Below are positions 24,160 through 32,423 of a DNA stretch of 64,000 bases, piece by piece (positions within the stretch are counted from its first letter, which is position 1; each line of letters opens with the position of its first letter). Both the position numbers and the translations under genes were made by a program. Under the pieces are notes generated by a model. The model had not been told where the DNA came from. It searched no databases and worked only from the letters and a program-made list of their open reading frames with translations. Source of the stretch: Clostridia bacterium (GTDB lineage Bacteria; Bacillota; Clostridia; Christensenellales; Borkfalkiaceae). The stretch is from positions 60,221 to 124,220 of the forward strand of contig JAIDCJ010000022.1 of the NCBI GenBank assembly GCA_029055875.1. The letters are read 5' to 3'.

Positions 24160-26743
24160 ATCCCTTGAAGCCCTTTTTCTTTCCGTGCAAATAAACTGCC
24201 TTGTAAATTTCCCCGATGGGGATAATGGCAAGCGAGCAGCCGAACACCGCAAGCCACTGCCAAACGCCCAGCTCTGCAAGCGAGAGCGCATACCGCAGGG
24301 GCGGAACGACCACCAAAAGCACGTTGACCACAACGCCGATGAGCACGGTGACGAGCAAGGTCTTGTTTGAAATGAAATCGCGCAATTTCGTGCGCCCCTC
24401 TTCGTTCCGCACGTTGAACGCGTGGAAGAGTTCGAGGAAGGAAAGCGTTAAAAAGCCGACCGTGGAAGCAACCTCGTTCCCCCAGGCGTGCACGCCGTAG
24501 AGGAACAGCCCCACGATAATTGCCGTCTGCGCCGCCCCGAAGAACAGCATTCTTACAAGCGAGCTCTTCGAGAAAATCTCTTTTTCGGATACGGGCGGGC
24601 GGTTCATAACGCCGTCGGTACGCTCCACGCCGAGCGCGAGCACGGGCAGGGAGTCCGTAATTAAGTTGATCCATAAAAGCTGTGTGGAAGTGAGGAAGTC
24701 GTACCGCCATAAAAACAGCGAAACGATGAGCACGGCAAAGACTTCCGCAAGGTTGGTGGAGAGGAAGAAGGAAATTGTCTTCTTCACGTTATAGAACACG
24801 TTCCGTCCCTCTTCCACGGCGTGCACCATAGTAGAGAAATCGTCGTCCGAGATGACCACCTCGGCGGCGTTTTTCGTTACGTCGGTACCCGAACCCATTG
24901 CAACGCCGATGTCGGCGGCGCGGAGTGCGGGCGCGTCGTTCACGCCGTCGCCCGTCATGGCAACCACTTCCCCGCGGCTTTGCAGCGCGGTTACGATTTG
25001 CGATTTATGCTTCGGCGAAACCCGTGCGTAAACGGAAAACTCCGCCACGCGGCGGGCGTACTCCTCTTCGCCCATTTCGTCGAGCTCCTCGCCCGTGAGT
25101 ACCTCGCCCCTGTGCTTTGCAATGCCAAGCCGCGATGCAATCGCAAACGCGGTGTCCGCGCTGTCGCCCGTAATCATCACGGTGCGCACCCCCGCGCGGC
25201 GGCACGCCGCAACCGCTTCCTTTGCGCCCTCCTTGGGCGGATCGAGCATGGCGGCAATGCCAACGAAAGTAAGCCCCTCTTCCTTCGCGCCTCTGCCTAC
25301 TGCAAAGCCCAAAACGCGCATTGCGCGGGAGGAGCAGTCCGAAACGCTCTTGAATATCTCTTCGCTATCCTGCTTAGTCAAAGCGCGCTCGCCCGACTCC
25401 GTTAATACCTTCGTACACTTTTTCAAGATGACGTCCGCGCCGCCCTTCACAAACAGCTTCCCCTCTGCGGTGAGCACGCTCATCATTTTGCGTTCGGAAG
25501 AGAAGGGTTCGCCACCCGTGATTTTGGGCGCGTACTCGAACTCGCAGCGGTCGGCGTATTCGAGGAGTGATACCTCGGTGGGATCGCCCACGTAGCTCCC
25601 CGCCACCCCCTTTACCGTGTTGCACGCGCGTATACTGCTGAGAAGCTCCCTCTGCACGCGGGTGCCGCGATAGCTTTCAGCCTCCCCCGCGGGGAATGCG
25701 GTGACGATTTCTTCCACCGTCATTTTGTTCTGCGTGAGCGTGCCCGTCTTATCCGAACAGATGACGGAGCAGCTGCCCAGCGTTTCCACCGCGCCGAGCT
25801 TGCGCATGACCGCGCGGGACTTTGCCATACGCTGAACGCCCATTGCGAGAATGACGGTAACCACCGCGCCCATGCCCTCTGGAATTGCCGCAACGGCAAC
25901 CGCAACGGCGTTCATGACGTTCTGCAAAAAGCTTACGCGGTGTGCAAGCAGTCCGCCTAAGAAAAGCACGCCCGCAACGGAGAGCACGGTAATGGAAATG
26001 ATTTTGCCGAGCTTCGTAATAATTTTATCAAGGGGCGAGGGTGCGGGTTTGGCTTCGTGGAGCATTCCCGCAATCTTGCCCATTTCGGTATCCATGCCGC
26101 ACGCGGTAACCACGCACCGCGCGGTTCCCTTCACGCAGAAGGTGGACATATACGCCGTGTTCGTGCGTTCGGCAAGCGCGGGCTTTTTCACGATACAATC
26201 GTATTTTTTCACGGGCTTGCTCTCGCCCGTGAGCGCAGATTCGTCACAGCGGAAATTATCGCTTCTTATAATTCTGCAATCGGCGGGAATGCGGTCGCCC
26301 TCTTCGAGCTCGATAATATCGCCCACGACGAGATCTTCGGCGTTGATTTTCACGACCTTCCCGCTCCGTATGACCTTCGCTTCGCATACGGATAGCTTTT
26401 TTAAGTTCTCGATTGCCGCGTCCGCGCGGTACTGCTGCAAAAAGCCGACGAACGCGTTTAGGAGAATAATGAATAGCAAAATGGCGGTATCCACCAGCTC
26501 CGCGCTGTCCTTGGTGACGAACGCAAGCACGGCGGAAAGAAACGCAGCGCAGACGAGAATAATCGTCATTAAGTCCTTGAACTGAGAAAAGAAGAGCCGT
26601 ATTTTGCTCTTTTTCTTTTCCTCTTTGAGCGCGTTCCTGCCGTTTTCGGAAAGGCGTTTTTGCGCGTCCGATTCGGTGAGTCCGCTCTCGCCGCTGTTTA
26701 CGTTTTTGAGTACGTCACGCACTTCAAGCTGATATTGTTCCAT
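24113..26743 (-). CDS. Calcium-type P2 cation-translocating P-type ATPase
   Basis: The 876 residues from MEQYQLEVRDVLKNV contain the cation ATPase N-terminal domain, ten predicted helices and the actuator TGES motif (CDESALTGESKPVKK). The phosphorylation site is CSDKTGTLTQNKMTVEE, and the hinge is MTGDGVNDAPALRAADIG. NLAEVFAVLIVSLF and WINLITDSLPVLALG in helices 5-6 match the Ca2+ pumps of the PMCA/LMCA branch. The M4 motif reads IPEGMGAVVTV instead of the usual IPEGLPAVVT, so the second motif proline is Gly. The ATG at 26743 lacks a good SD. TTG 26770 has one, but it lies inside the terminator hairpin of the upstream gene. Confidence 0.92.
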   Translation of the reverse strand: MEQYQLEVRDVLKNVNSGESGLTESDAQKRLSENGRNALKEEKKKSKIRLFFSQFKDLMTIILVCAAFLSAVLAFVTKDSAELVDTAILLFIILLNAFVGFLQQYRADAAIENLKKLSVCEAKVIRSGKVVKINAEDLVVGDIIELEEGDRIPADCRIIRSDNFRCDESALTGESKPVKKYDCIVKKPALAERTNTAYMSTFCVKGTARCVVTACGMDTEMGKIAGMLHEAKPAPSPLDKIITKLGKIISITVLSVAGVLFLGGLLAHRVSFLQNVMNAVAVAVAAIPEGMGAVVTVILAMGVQRMAKSRAVMRKLGAVETLGSCSVICSDKTGTLTQNKMTVEEIVTAFPAGEAESYRGTRVQRELLSSIRACNTVKGVAGSYVGDPTEVSLLEYADRCEFEYAPKITGGEPFSSERKMMSVLTAEGKLFVKGGADVILKKCTKVLTESGERALTKQDSEEIFKSVSDCSSRAMRVLGFAVGRGAKEEGLTFVGIAAMLDPPKEGAKEAVAACRRAGVRTVMITGDSADTAFAIASRLGIAKHRGEVLTGEELDEMGEEEYARRVAEFSVYARVSPKHKSQIVTALQSRGEVVAMTGDGVNDAPALRAADIGVAMGSGTDVTKNAAEVVISDDDFSTMVHAVEEGRNVFYNVKKTISFFLSTNLAEVFAVLIVSLFLWRYDFLTSTQLLWINLITDSLPVLALGVERTDGVMNRPPVSEKEIFSKSSLVRMLFFGAAQTAIIVGLFLYGVHAWGNEVASTVGFLTLSFLELFHAFNVRNEEGRTKLRDFISNKTLLVTVLIGVVVNVLLVVVPPLRYALSLAELGVWQWLAVFGCSLAIIPIGEIYKAVYLHGKKKGFKGFNRRKKRSLAPESLQ

Positions 26744-26757
26744 ACCGATAAAGTATG

Positions 26758-26785
26758 AAAAAAAGGACAAGAATATGTCCTTTTC
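26758..26785 (-). terminator. Terminator of the padR-HAAS-DUF4097 operon
   Basis: AAAAGGACA (26761-26769) pairs with TGTCCTTTT (26776-26784). The minus strand continues in a run of seven T. Confidence 0.8.
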
Positions 26786-26817
26786 TCAAAACGTGGTATT
26801 TCCGTGCAATCAATTTT

Positions 26818-27600
26818 TTACTTTTCAAACGATACGTTCACCGAACCCGCGTTCACTTTTACGGTAATGTTTTTATCACCGCCCGTGCGGTTGTAAAGTC
26901 CGTCGCAGCTGCCCGCCGATTTGTTTACCGTAGCGGAATAATCTTCCAACGCGCCCACAAACTTCAAATTCGCCGAGCCCGCGTTTACCTCTATACTGCT
27001 CTCCTCGCTGTCGAGCTTTTGCACCTTTGCCGAGCCCGCGTTCAGCTCCAACGAAAATTCACTGCACTGCACGCCCTTCACGTTCACCGCACCCGCGTTC
27101 ATGTTCAATTCAAAACGGTTGCAGTTCGTAATTTCTCCCGTAGTAACCGTTCCCGCGTTCACTTTGATTTTTACGTTCTCGAACGCGCCTTCCGCAAGGC
27201 TGACCGTTCCCGCGTTGACCTCGATTTCAATCTCCTTGATTGTATCTCTCGGAATTTTGATGACCGTTTCGGGAATCTTGACTCCCCAAGTGAAAATATA
27301 CCAACGGTGTGTATTGACATCGATAGAGAGCTTTCCGTCCTTTTCGGAAATCTCGGTTTTATACCCGCTCGCAACGGGATAGGAAATTTCAACCTTATCC
27401 CCGTCGTGATACTCGATTTTCAGCTCCCCTGCCGCAAGCTCGATATCGAGCGCGGTATTCTCTTCGGTAGAAGCAAATTCCTCTTGGGTAAAGTTGGGCT
27501 TAAACGACCAGCCGTTGAGCCCCAATGCAATTAGAAGTACGGCAATGCCGATACCGATTATGACTGCGCCCGCAATAATCACTTTTACGAATCCTTTCAT
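26818..27600 (-). CDS. DUF4097 beta-repeat envelope protein
   Basis: The 260 residues begin with a cytoplasmic Lys and one strong helix (VIIAGAVIIGIGIAVLLIALGL, residues 7-28). The rest is a beta-strand repeat with at least six copies of a NAG(S/T)V-like unit (VNAGTVSLAEG, VNAGTVTTGE, MNAGAVNVKG, LNAGSAKVQK, VNAGSANLKF, VNAGSVNVSF), the DUF4097 beta-helix pattern. It is anchored with the repeat domain probably outside. It follows a HAAS protein and a PadR regulator, a recurrent Firmicutes trio tied to envelope stress or adhesion, but no molecular activity is proven. Confidence 0.88.
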   Translation of the reverse strand: MKGFVKVIIAGAVIIGIGIAVLLIALGLNGWSFKPNFTQEEFASTEENTALDIELAAGELKIEYHDGDKVEISYPVASGYKTEISEKDGKLSIDVNTHRWYIFTWGVKIPETVIKIPRDTIKEIEIEVNAGTVSLAEGAFENVKIKVNAGTVTTGEITNCNRFELNMNAGAVNVKGVQCSEFSLELNAGSAKVQKLDSEESSIEVNAGSANLKFVGALEDYSATVNKSAGSCDGLYNRTGGDKNITVKVNAGSVNVSFEK

Positions 27601-27621
27601 TTTATTTTCCTCTCTTAACCT

Positions 27622-28332
27622 TTAAGCGTTCGCTTTGCCGCTGAATAATTTTTTGAGCCAGGCAAAGAACATACCGAACAGCTTCCACATCCACTTCACC
27701 AGCTTGAAGCAAAGCGGGAAGAGAATGAGACTTACGCCGAATATCACAAGCCCCGCGCCGAGCGTGAGCACGCCGCTCGTTACGTCCGTGAACAGCCCGA
27801 CGACGCCTGCGCCGATCGACGCAATGCCTGAAATAAGCGTCATAAAGGGCGCAAAGCAAAACGCAACCGTTATGCCGACCATGGTCATGATAACGCAAAA
27901 AATGGGAATTGCAAGCACGATACACAGGAGCACGAACGCCCAGGTATAGTCGCCCCGCTTTTCCGTCTTTTGGGGTGCGGGCGCGCTCTCGTAAAATTCG
28001 TCATGCTCTGATCGGCGCGTTTCCCGCTCGCGTTCCCGCTCTTCGCGCTCACGCTCGCGGCGTTCTTTCTTTTGCTCCCGCTCCTCGCGGCGGCGTTCTT
28101 CGCGCGTCGGTTCATAAGAGTGCGGTTCTTCGTCATAGGCGTTTTCGGATAAAATCCGTTGTGCCGCATCGTAGGGCGCACCGAAGTCTTCGATAATTTC
28201 CCGCTCCGAAAAACCCGCGTCCCGCCTGTCCGCATACGCCTCTGCATAGTAATCGAGGACGCGCCGCCTTTCGGCTTCGGAAACGCACAAAAGATTGCTC
28301 TTCAACTCGTCGCGCCATTCGTTATAGGTCAT
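27622..28332 (-). CDS. HAAS/DUF1700 domain membrane protein
   Basis: The 236 residues start with a HAAS-type helical domain (MTYNEWRDELKSNLLCVSEAER, residues about 1-65, containing YYAEAYADRRDAG and a DFGAPYDAAQRIL end). A long charged Glu/Arg linker (EERRREEREQKKERRERERE-like, residues 75-110) follows, then three or four membrane helices. HAAS domains couple to PadR-like regulators and sense membrane state. Its ATG overlaps the padR stop by four bases, so the two are translationally coupled. The linker is unusually long and probably a single charged helix. Confidence 0.87.
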   Translation of the reverse strand: MTYNEWRDELKSNLLCVSEAERRRVLDYYAEAYADRRDAGFSEREIIEDFGAPYDAAQRILSENAYDEEPHSYEPTREERRREEREQKKERREREREERERERETRRSEHDEFYESAPAPQKTEKRGDYTWAFVLLCIVLAIPIFCVIMTMVGITVAFCFAPFMTLISGIASIGAGVVGLFTDVTSGVLTLGAGLVIFGVSLILFPLCFKLVKWMWKLFGMFFAWLKKLFSGKANA

Positions 28333-28640
28333 ATTCTCCCTCCGAAAATCTTTTTATAGATTTGGTTGATTTCCAATAAATCCTCTCTGCCGCTAAATAA
28401 TTTTTTTAGCCCAAGATTGGTAATTTTATAATACCTTCTCAGTCTGCCGCTGTATTCCGCCGTGCGCGTGGTAACGTAGCCCCCCGCTTCCAGCCGCTTC
28501 AAAATGGGATAGAGCGTGCTCTCGGAAATTTCTATAATCCCCTCTAAGTCGCTGATAATCTTATAGCCGTAGCTCTCCCCCTTGCTAATCGCGTGAAGTA
28601 CGCATACGTCTAATATTCCCTTTTTTAACTGACTATCCAT
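28329..28640 (-). CDS. PadR family transcriptional regulator
   Basis: The 103 residues match small PadR proteins: DSQLKKGILDVCVLHAISKG followed by the winged helix GYKIISDLEGIIEISESTLYPILKRLEAGGYVTT and a short C-terminal helix. PadR regulators repress operons until a ligand or envelope signal relieves them. An inverted repeat lies inside its own promoter (28662-28682), which argues for autoregulation of the three-gene operon. The C-terminus (IYKKIFGGRI) overlaps the next gene. Confidence 0.93.
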   Translation of the reverse strand: MDSQLKKGILDVCVLHAISKGESYGYKIISDLEGIIEISESTLYPILKRLEAGGYVTTRTAEYSGRLRRYYKITNLGLKKLFSGREDLLEINQIYKKIFGGRI

Positions 28641-28661
28641 ATGAATACCCCGCTTTGTCTA

Positions 28662-28692
28662 ATACTATACATTGCATAGTATGTTTTGTCAA
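28662..28692 (-). promoter_or_regulatory. padR operon promoter with embedded operator dyad
   Basis: Minus-strand TTGACA (28687-28692) and TATAGT (28664-28669) are 17 bases apart. An ATACTAT-N7-ATAGTAT inverted repeat (28662-28682) covers the -10 and most of the spacer, where PadR binding would block RNA polymerase. Confidence 0.8.
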
Positions 28693-28728
28693 CTGTTTTT
28701 CACAAAATTTTTCAAAATTTTTTTGCAT

Positions 28729-28752
28729 AAAAAACCTCCCCTTTCGGGGAGG
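28729..28752 (-). terminator. Terminator of the pyr operon
   Basis: CCTCCCC (28735-28741) pairs with GGGGAGG (28746-28752) around TTTC. Six T follow on the minus strand directly after pyrE. Confidence 0.9.
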
Positions 28753-28762
28753 ACAACATTCT

Positions 28763-29416
28763 TTAAGCTCCGTATTGCTTTCTATAACCCTTCATGGCCT
28801 GTAAATATTCTTTGCCGGGGATAATATCCTCTTCGATTGCTAAGATAATATCTTCCATCGTCACAATGGAATAGACGTGAATGCCGAACTCGTCGTAAGC
28901 TTCGGCTACTGCCGACTTCTCGCCTGTGCCCTTTTCCTGACGGTCTACCGAAATAATCATAGCCTCCACTTTCACGTCCGCTTCCTGCTTGATTTTCGGC
29001 AGAATTTCCCGCAATGCCTTTCCCGAGGTCATTACGTCCTCGATAATGGCAACGTGATCGCCGTTATTCAAAGCCTGCCCCACGAACAATCCGCCCTCGC
29101 CGTGGTCTTTCACCTCTTTTCTATCAAAGCAGAATCCGACGTCTACGCCGTGGTTCGTCGCCAATGCGGCGGCAGTTGCAACGGCAAGCGGAATGCCCTT
29201 GTACGCAGGGCCCACCAGCGTTTTGGCGTTTACCTTGTGTTCCAAATAGCACTCTGCGTAATATTCGCCGAGCTGCGCGATTTGCGAACCCGTGCGGTAC
29301 TTGCCCGCATTGATAAAGTAGGGCGCCTTTCTGCCGCTCTTTAACGTGAAGTCGCCGAAGCAAAGCACCTCGTTTTCTACCATGAATTTAATAAAGCGTT
29401 GTTTATAAGTAAGCAT
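28763..29416 (-). CDS. pyrE: Orotate phosphoribosyltransferase
   Basis: The 217 residues contain the type I PRTase motif VAIIEDVMTSGKALREIL (about residue 120) that binds PRPP. Other family blocks are SGRKAPYFINAGKYRTG and GPAYKGIPLAVATAAALA. It joins orotate to PRPP to give OMP, the step before PyrF. It is the last gene of the pyr operon, 10 bases after pyrD. The slightly long form with an extended C-terminus (KEYLQAMKGYRKQYGA) matches Clostridia PyrE. Confidence 0.95.
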   Translation of the reverse strand: MLTYKQRFIKFMVENEVLCFGDFTLKSGRKAPYFINAGKYRTGSQIAQLGEYYAECYLEHKVNAKTLVGPAYKGIPLAVATAAALATNHGVDVGFCFDRKEVKDHGEGGLFVGQALNNGDHVAIIEDVMTSGKALREILPKIKQEADVKVEAMIISVDRQEKGTGEKSAVAEAYDEFGIHVYSIVTMEDIILAIEEDIIPGKEYLQAMKGYRKQYGA

Positions 29417-29426
29417 ATTTTTCTCC

Positions 29427-30335
29427 TTAATTGAGTTTCAAAGCCCCCGTCAGCTCGCTCACCTTCTTCACGCCGTGTTTCTCGCACCACGCTTTTAAGC
29501 CCCCGATTATTTTCGGGCAGGCGAGCGTATCGGTAAAGTTCTGCGTACCCACCTGCACGGCAACCGCGCCCGCCATTAGAAATTCGATTGCGTCCTCCGC
29601 GCAGGTAATGCCGCCCATGCCGATGACGGGAATGCTCACCGCCTGCGCCGCCTCGTAGACCATGCGCACGGCAATCGGCTTGATACCCGCGCCCGACACG
29701 CCGCCCGTGTTGTTGGCAATAACTGGCTTTCTGCGCTCGATATCGATTGCCATACCCGTAAAAGTATTCACGAGCGATATGCAGTCCGCACCGCCCTCTT
29801 CCGCCGCGCGCGCATTCGCGGAAATGCTTTCCACGTTGGGCGAGAGCTTAACGATGAGCGGCGTCTGTTTCAAATTCTTTTTTGCCGCCGCAGTCACTTC
29901 CTTAATGCTTTCGGGCCTAATTCCGAACGCCATGCCCCCGCACTTTACGTTGGGGCAGGAAATATTGAGCTCTATAAAATCGACCTTTCCGTCGAGGCGG
30001 GCACAGATTTTTGCGTAGTCCTCGAGCGTACTTCCCGCAACGTTTGCTATGACGCGGGTTTTACTTTTCAGCCACTCCAAATCCTCGGCAATGAATTTTT
30101 CCACGCCGGGGTTTTGAAGCCCCACCGCGTTGAGAATCACCCCGCGGCTTTCCGCAATGCGGGGCACGGGATTGCCGATACGCGGCTCCAAGGTAAGCCC
30201 TTTCGTGCATACGCCGCCAAGAATGGAAATATCGTAAATTTCATTGAACTCCCGCCCGAACCCGAACGTGCCCGACGCGGGAATGACGGGGTTTTTCAGC
30301 TCTTTCCCGCAAAGCGTTACATTCAAATCAGCCAT
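29427..30335 (-). CDS. pyrD: Dihydroorotate dehydrogenase B, catalytic subunit
   Basis: The 302 residues from MADLNVTLCGKELKNPVIPA form an FMN-binding TIM barrel. NISCPNVKCGGMAFG carries the class 1B catalytic Cys, and IPVIGMGGITCAEDAIEFLMAGA is the FMN phosphate site. Class 1B enzymes oxidise dihydroorotate to orotate and pass electrons through PyrK to NAD+; pyrK is two genes upstream. The ATG at 30335 has an AAGGAAAA SD. The in-frame extension to 30392 is basic and unlike the family. It overlaps the end of the preceding membrane-protein gene by eight bases. Confidence 0.95.
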   Translation of the reverse strand: MADLNVTLCGKELKNPVIPASGTFGFGREFNEIYDISILGGVCTKGLTLEPRIGNPVPRIAESRGVILNAVGLQNPGVEKFIAEDLEWLKSKTRVIANVAGSTLEDYAKICARLDGKVDFIELNISCPNVKCGGMAFGIRPESIKEVTAAAKKNLKQTPLIVKLSPNVESISANARAAEEGGADCISLVNTFTGMAIDIERRKPVIANNTGGVSGAGIKPIAVRMVYEAAQAVSIPVIGMGGITCAEDAIEFLMAGAVAVQVGTQNFTDTLACPKIIGGLKAWCEKHGVKKVSELTGALKLN

Positions 30336-30768
30336 TTGTATTTTCCTTTTCAAAATTCGGATTTTCTTTTTTGCTCTCTTCGACGAGCGCAAGCAGTCTT
30401 TGGCACGTCTTTTCTACCTCGCTTACGAAATGATAAGAAATTACGTTTTCCCCGACGGTCACGTACAAAACCGATTTTTTGCAATACACGCCGCTCACCT
30501 CGCTTAGGCGGCACTCGAATCCGTTATCGAATTTCAGTTTCGTTCCCTCGCGCACAATATAACGTAAGGGGAGCTTTTTATCCAGCAAATACACCGTGAG
30601 TGCCGCTAAGAGACTGAACCCGCCCATCGCCATTATCAGATAAACCCAAATTTCAAATTTCTTGAAAATCAGCAGCCCTGCGCCTGCGAGTAACGCCACA
30701 ATTCCAACCCCCAAATAAATGGGGATAAGCTTTATAAACGCCCTTGATTTGATTGCAATTTCTTCCAT
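30328..30768 (-). CDS. Unknown two-helix membrane protein in the pyr operon
   Basis: The 146 residues have two membrane helices (IPIYLGVGIVALLAGAGLLIF at about 14-34 and VYLIMAMGGFSLLAALTVYLL at about 41-61). A compact soluble tail of about 80 residues with alternating strands follows (KLKFDNGFECRLSEVSGVYC, VLYVTVGENVISYHF). It resembles the bacterial PH-like domains attached to membrane helices. It starts one base after pyrK ends and overlaps pyrD, so it is firmly inside the operon. I do not recognise the family. A similar layout recurs at 63239-63709. No link to pyrimidine chemistry is visible. Confidence 0.75.
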   Translation of the reverse strand: MEEIAIKSRAFIKLIPIYLGVGIVALLAGAGLLIFKKFEIWVYLIMAMGGFSLLAALTVYLLDKKLPLRYIVREGTKLKFDNGFECRLSEVSGVYCKKSVLYVTVGENVISYHFVSEVEKTCQRLLALVEESKKENPNFEKENTNG

Positions 30769-31520
30769 TACAGTTCTACCTCGCTTGCCTCGAATACGGG
30801 GCCGTCCTTACACACTCTTGCGCGGCTTCCGTCCTTCTTGCCGCATACGCACACGAGGCACGCACCGATTCCGCAACCCATGCGCTCTTCCAAGGAAACG
30901 TACACGGGGATACCCTTATCCTTCGTTGCCTCTTTCAAGGCGCGGAGCATAGGGGTTGGCCCGCACGCGAGCACCGCGTCGGGCTTCACGGTATCGAACT
31001 CATTCATAAACGCCTCAACCGCCGTGCCGTGATACCCCTCGCTTCCGTCGTCGGTTGCGAGCACGAATTTCTTCGCCCGCTGCATTTCAAGCTCCATGCA
31101 CACCGCGCCGCGGCTCTTAAATCCCATATAGGCGTAAATTTCTTTTTTATCTGCGAATTCGCGGATCGCGGAAATAAGCGGGAAAATTCCAACGCCGCCG
31201 CCCACGATAGCGATTTTCTTTTGATTTTCACTAAGCGCGAATCCGTTGCCGAGGGGCAATAAAACGGAAAGCTTTTCACCCGCCTTATAGTCGGAAGCAA
31301 GACTTCTCGTACCCGCGCCCTTTAAGCGGTAGCACACGGTAATGCGCTCGCCCTCCGCCTTGCAGATAGCAATAGGACGGCGCAATGCGTGCGCGCCCAC
31401 GCCGATCATGCAGAACTGCCCTGCGCGGACGGGAATGACTTCTTCCGTATAGAACGTGAGCGAATAGATATCCTCCGCAATTTTCACGTTTTCGAGTATG
31501 GTTGCCGTTACCTCGCGCAT
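30768..31520 (-). CDS. pyrK: Dihydroorotate dehydrogenase electron transfer subunit
   Basis: The 250 residues from MREVTATILENVKIAEDIYS form a ferredoxin-reductase-type FAD domain, with the RPIAICKAEG FAD contact. An NAD-binding half contains VGGGVGIFPLISAIREF. A C-terminal 2Fe-2S site lies in MGCGIGACLVCVCGKKDG followed by RVCKDGPVFEA. PyrK takes electrons from PyrD FMNH2 and reduces NAD+. The ATG at 31520 has a GGGGGAG SD and overlaps pyrF by 13 bases. The open frame upstream to 31616 is a read-through of pyrF sequence. Confidence 0.95.
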   Translation of the reverse strand: MREVTATILENVKIAEDIYSLTFYTEEVIPVRAGQFCMIGVGAHALRRPIAICKAEGERITVCYRLKGAGTRSLASDYKAGEKLSVLLPLGNGFALSENQKKIAIVGGGVGIFPLISAIREFADKKEIYAYMGFKSRGAVCMELEMQRAKKFVLATDDGSEGYHGTAVEAFMNEFDTVKPDAVLACGPTPMLRALKEATKDKGIPVYVSLEERMGCGIGACLVCVCGKKDGSRARVCKDGPVFEASEVEL

Positions 31521-32419
31521 ATCTCCCCCAATACCGATAAAAGGTCTGCCTTCATGTCCAAACAAGCCGCGCGTGCCGCTCCGTAGTACGTTCCCCCGCG
31601 CTTTTGATAGGCGCATAAGATTCCGCGCGAATTATTCACGATTCCGCCAAGTCCGCCCTTTGCAAAGCAAGCGCGCACCATATCGCCGTTGCCGCCTTGC
31701 GCGCCGTAGCCGGGAACCAAAAAGAAGGTGTGCGGAAGCCGCGCCCTCAACACCTTCGCTTCCTCGGGGTGGGTTGCGCCCACCACCGCACCGACGGCGG
31801 AATAGCCGTATTCCCCGATAGTATCTTTGCCCCAGCTTTCCACCATGTCGCCCATGCACTCGTACACGGTGCGCCCGTCGGCAAGCTTCAAATTTTGTAA
31901 TTCTCCCGAAGAGGGGTTACTCGTTTTTACGAGCACGAACAAGCCCTTGTCGTACTTCCTGCAATCCTCCAAAAAGGGCGTGATGCCGTCCGTACCCAAG
32001 TATCCGTTGACGGTGAGCATATCCGCAGGATACGCGCTTTTCTTTTTCTCGTTCACATCCGTTTCGCCGAGGAAAGCCGCGGAATACCGCGCCGCCGTTG
32101 CGCCGATATCGTTCCGCTTTGCGTCCGCAATCACGATAAGCCCCTTGCTCTTTGCATAGGCGCAGGTCTTTGCAAACGCTTCCATGCCCGAAATGCCGTA
32201 CTGCTCGTAATAGGCAATCTGCACCTTTACGGCAGGAACGATATCGCACACGCTATCAATTATCTTTTCGTTAAATTCCAAAACGGCTTTCGCCGCGCCC
32301 TCGAAATCTTTTACGCCCGAACGCATTTCGTCGGGCAGATACTCAAACGCCGTATCGAGCCCCACGCAGGTGGGGTTCTGCGTTTCGATTATTTTCTCAA
32401 TCAAACGGTCGGTAATCAT
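31508..32419 (-). CDS. pyrF: Orotidine 5'-phosphate decarboxylase, long form
   Basis: The 303 residues are of the longer PyrF subfamily. The catalytic Lys and Asp lie in LIVIADAKRNDIGATAARYS (about residues 95-112), and CVGLDTAFEYLP begins the substrate site. The C-terminus holds FLVPGYGAQGG for the phosphate. It converts OMP to UMP in the last committed step. It lies 4 bases after pyrC and 13 bases into pyrK, within a tightly packed operon. Confidence 0.95.
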   Translation of the reverse strand: MITDRLIEKIIETQNPTCVGLDTAFEYLPDEMRSGVKDFEGAAKAVLEFNEKIIDSVCDIVPAVKVQIAYYEQYGISGMEAFAKTCAYAKSKGLIVIADAKRNDIGATAARYSAAFLGETDVNEKKKSAYPADMLTVNGYLGTDGITPFLEDCRKYDKGLFVLVKTSNPSSGELQNLKLADGRTVYECMGDMVESWGKDTIGEYGYSAVGAVVGATHPEEAKVLRARLPHTFFLVPGYGAQGGNGDMVRACFAKGGLGGIVNNSRGILCAYQKRGGTYYGAARAACLDMKADLLSVLGEICAR

Positions 32420-32423
32420 GCCG

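Noticed and set aside
26744..26770. TTG 26770 as start of the P-type ATPase.
   Set aside because: Its apparent SD belongs to a terminator hairpin of the upstream gene, and family members begin near ATG 26743. Some doubt remains because that ATG lacks an SD.
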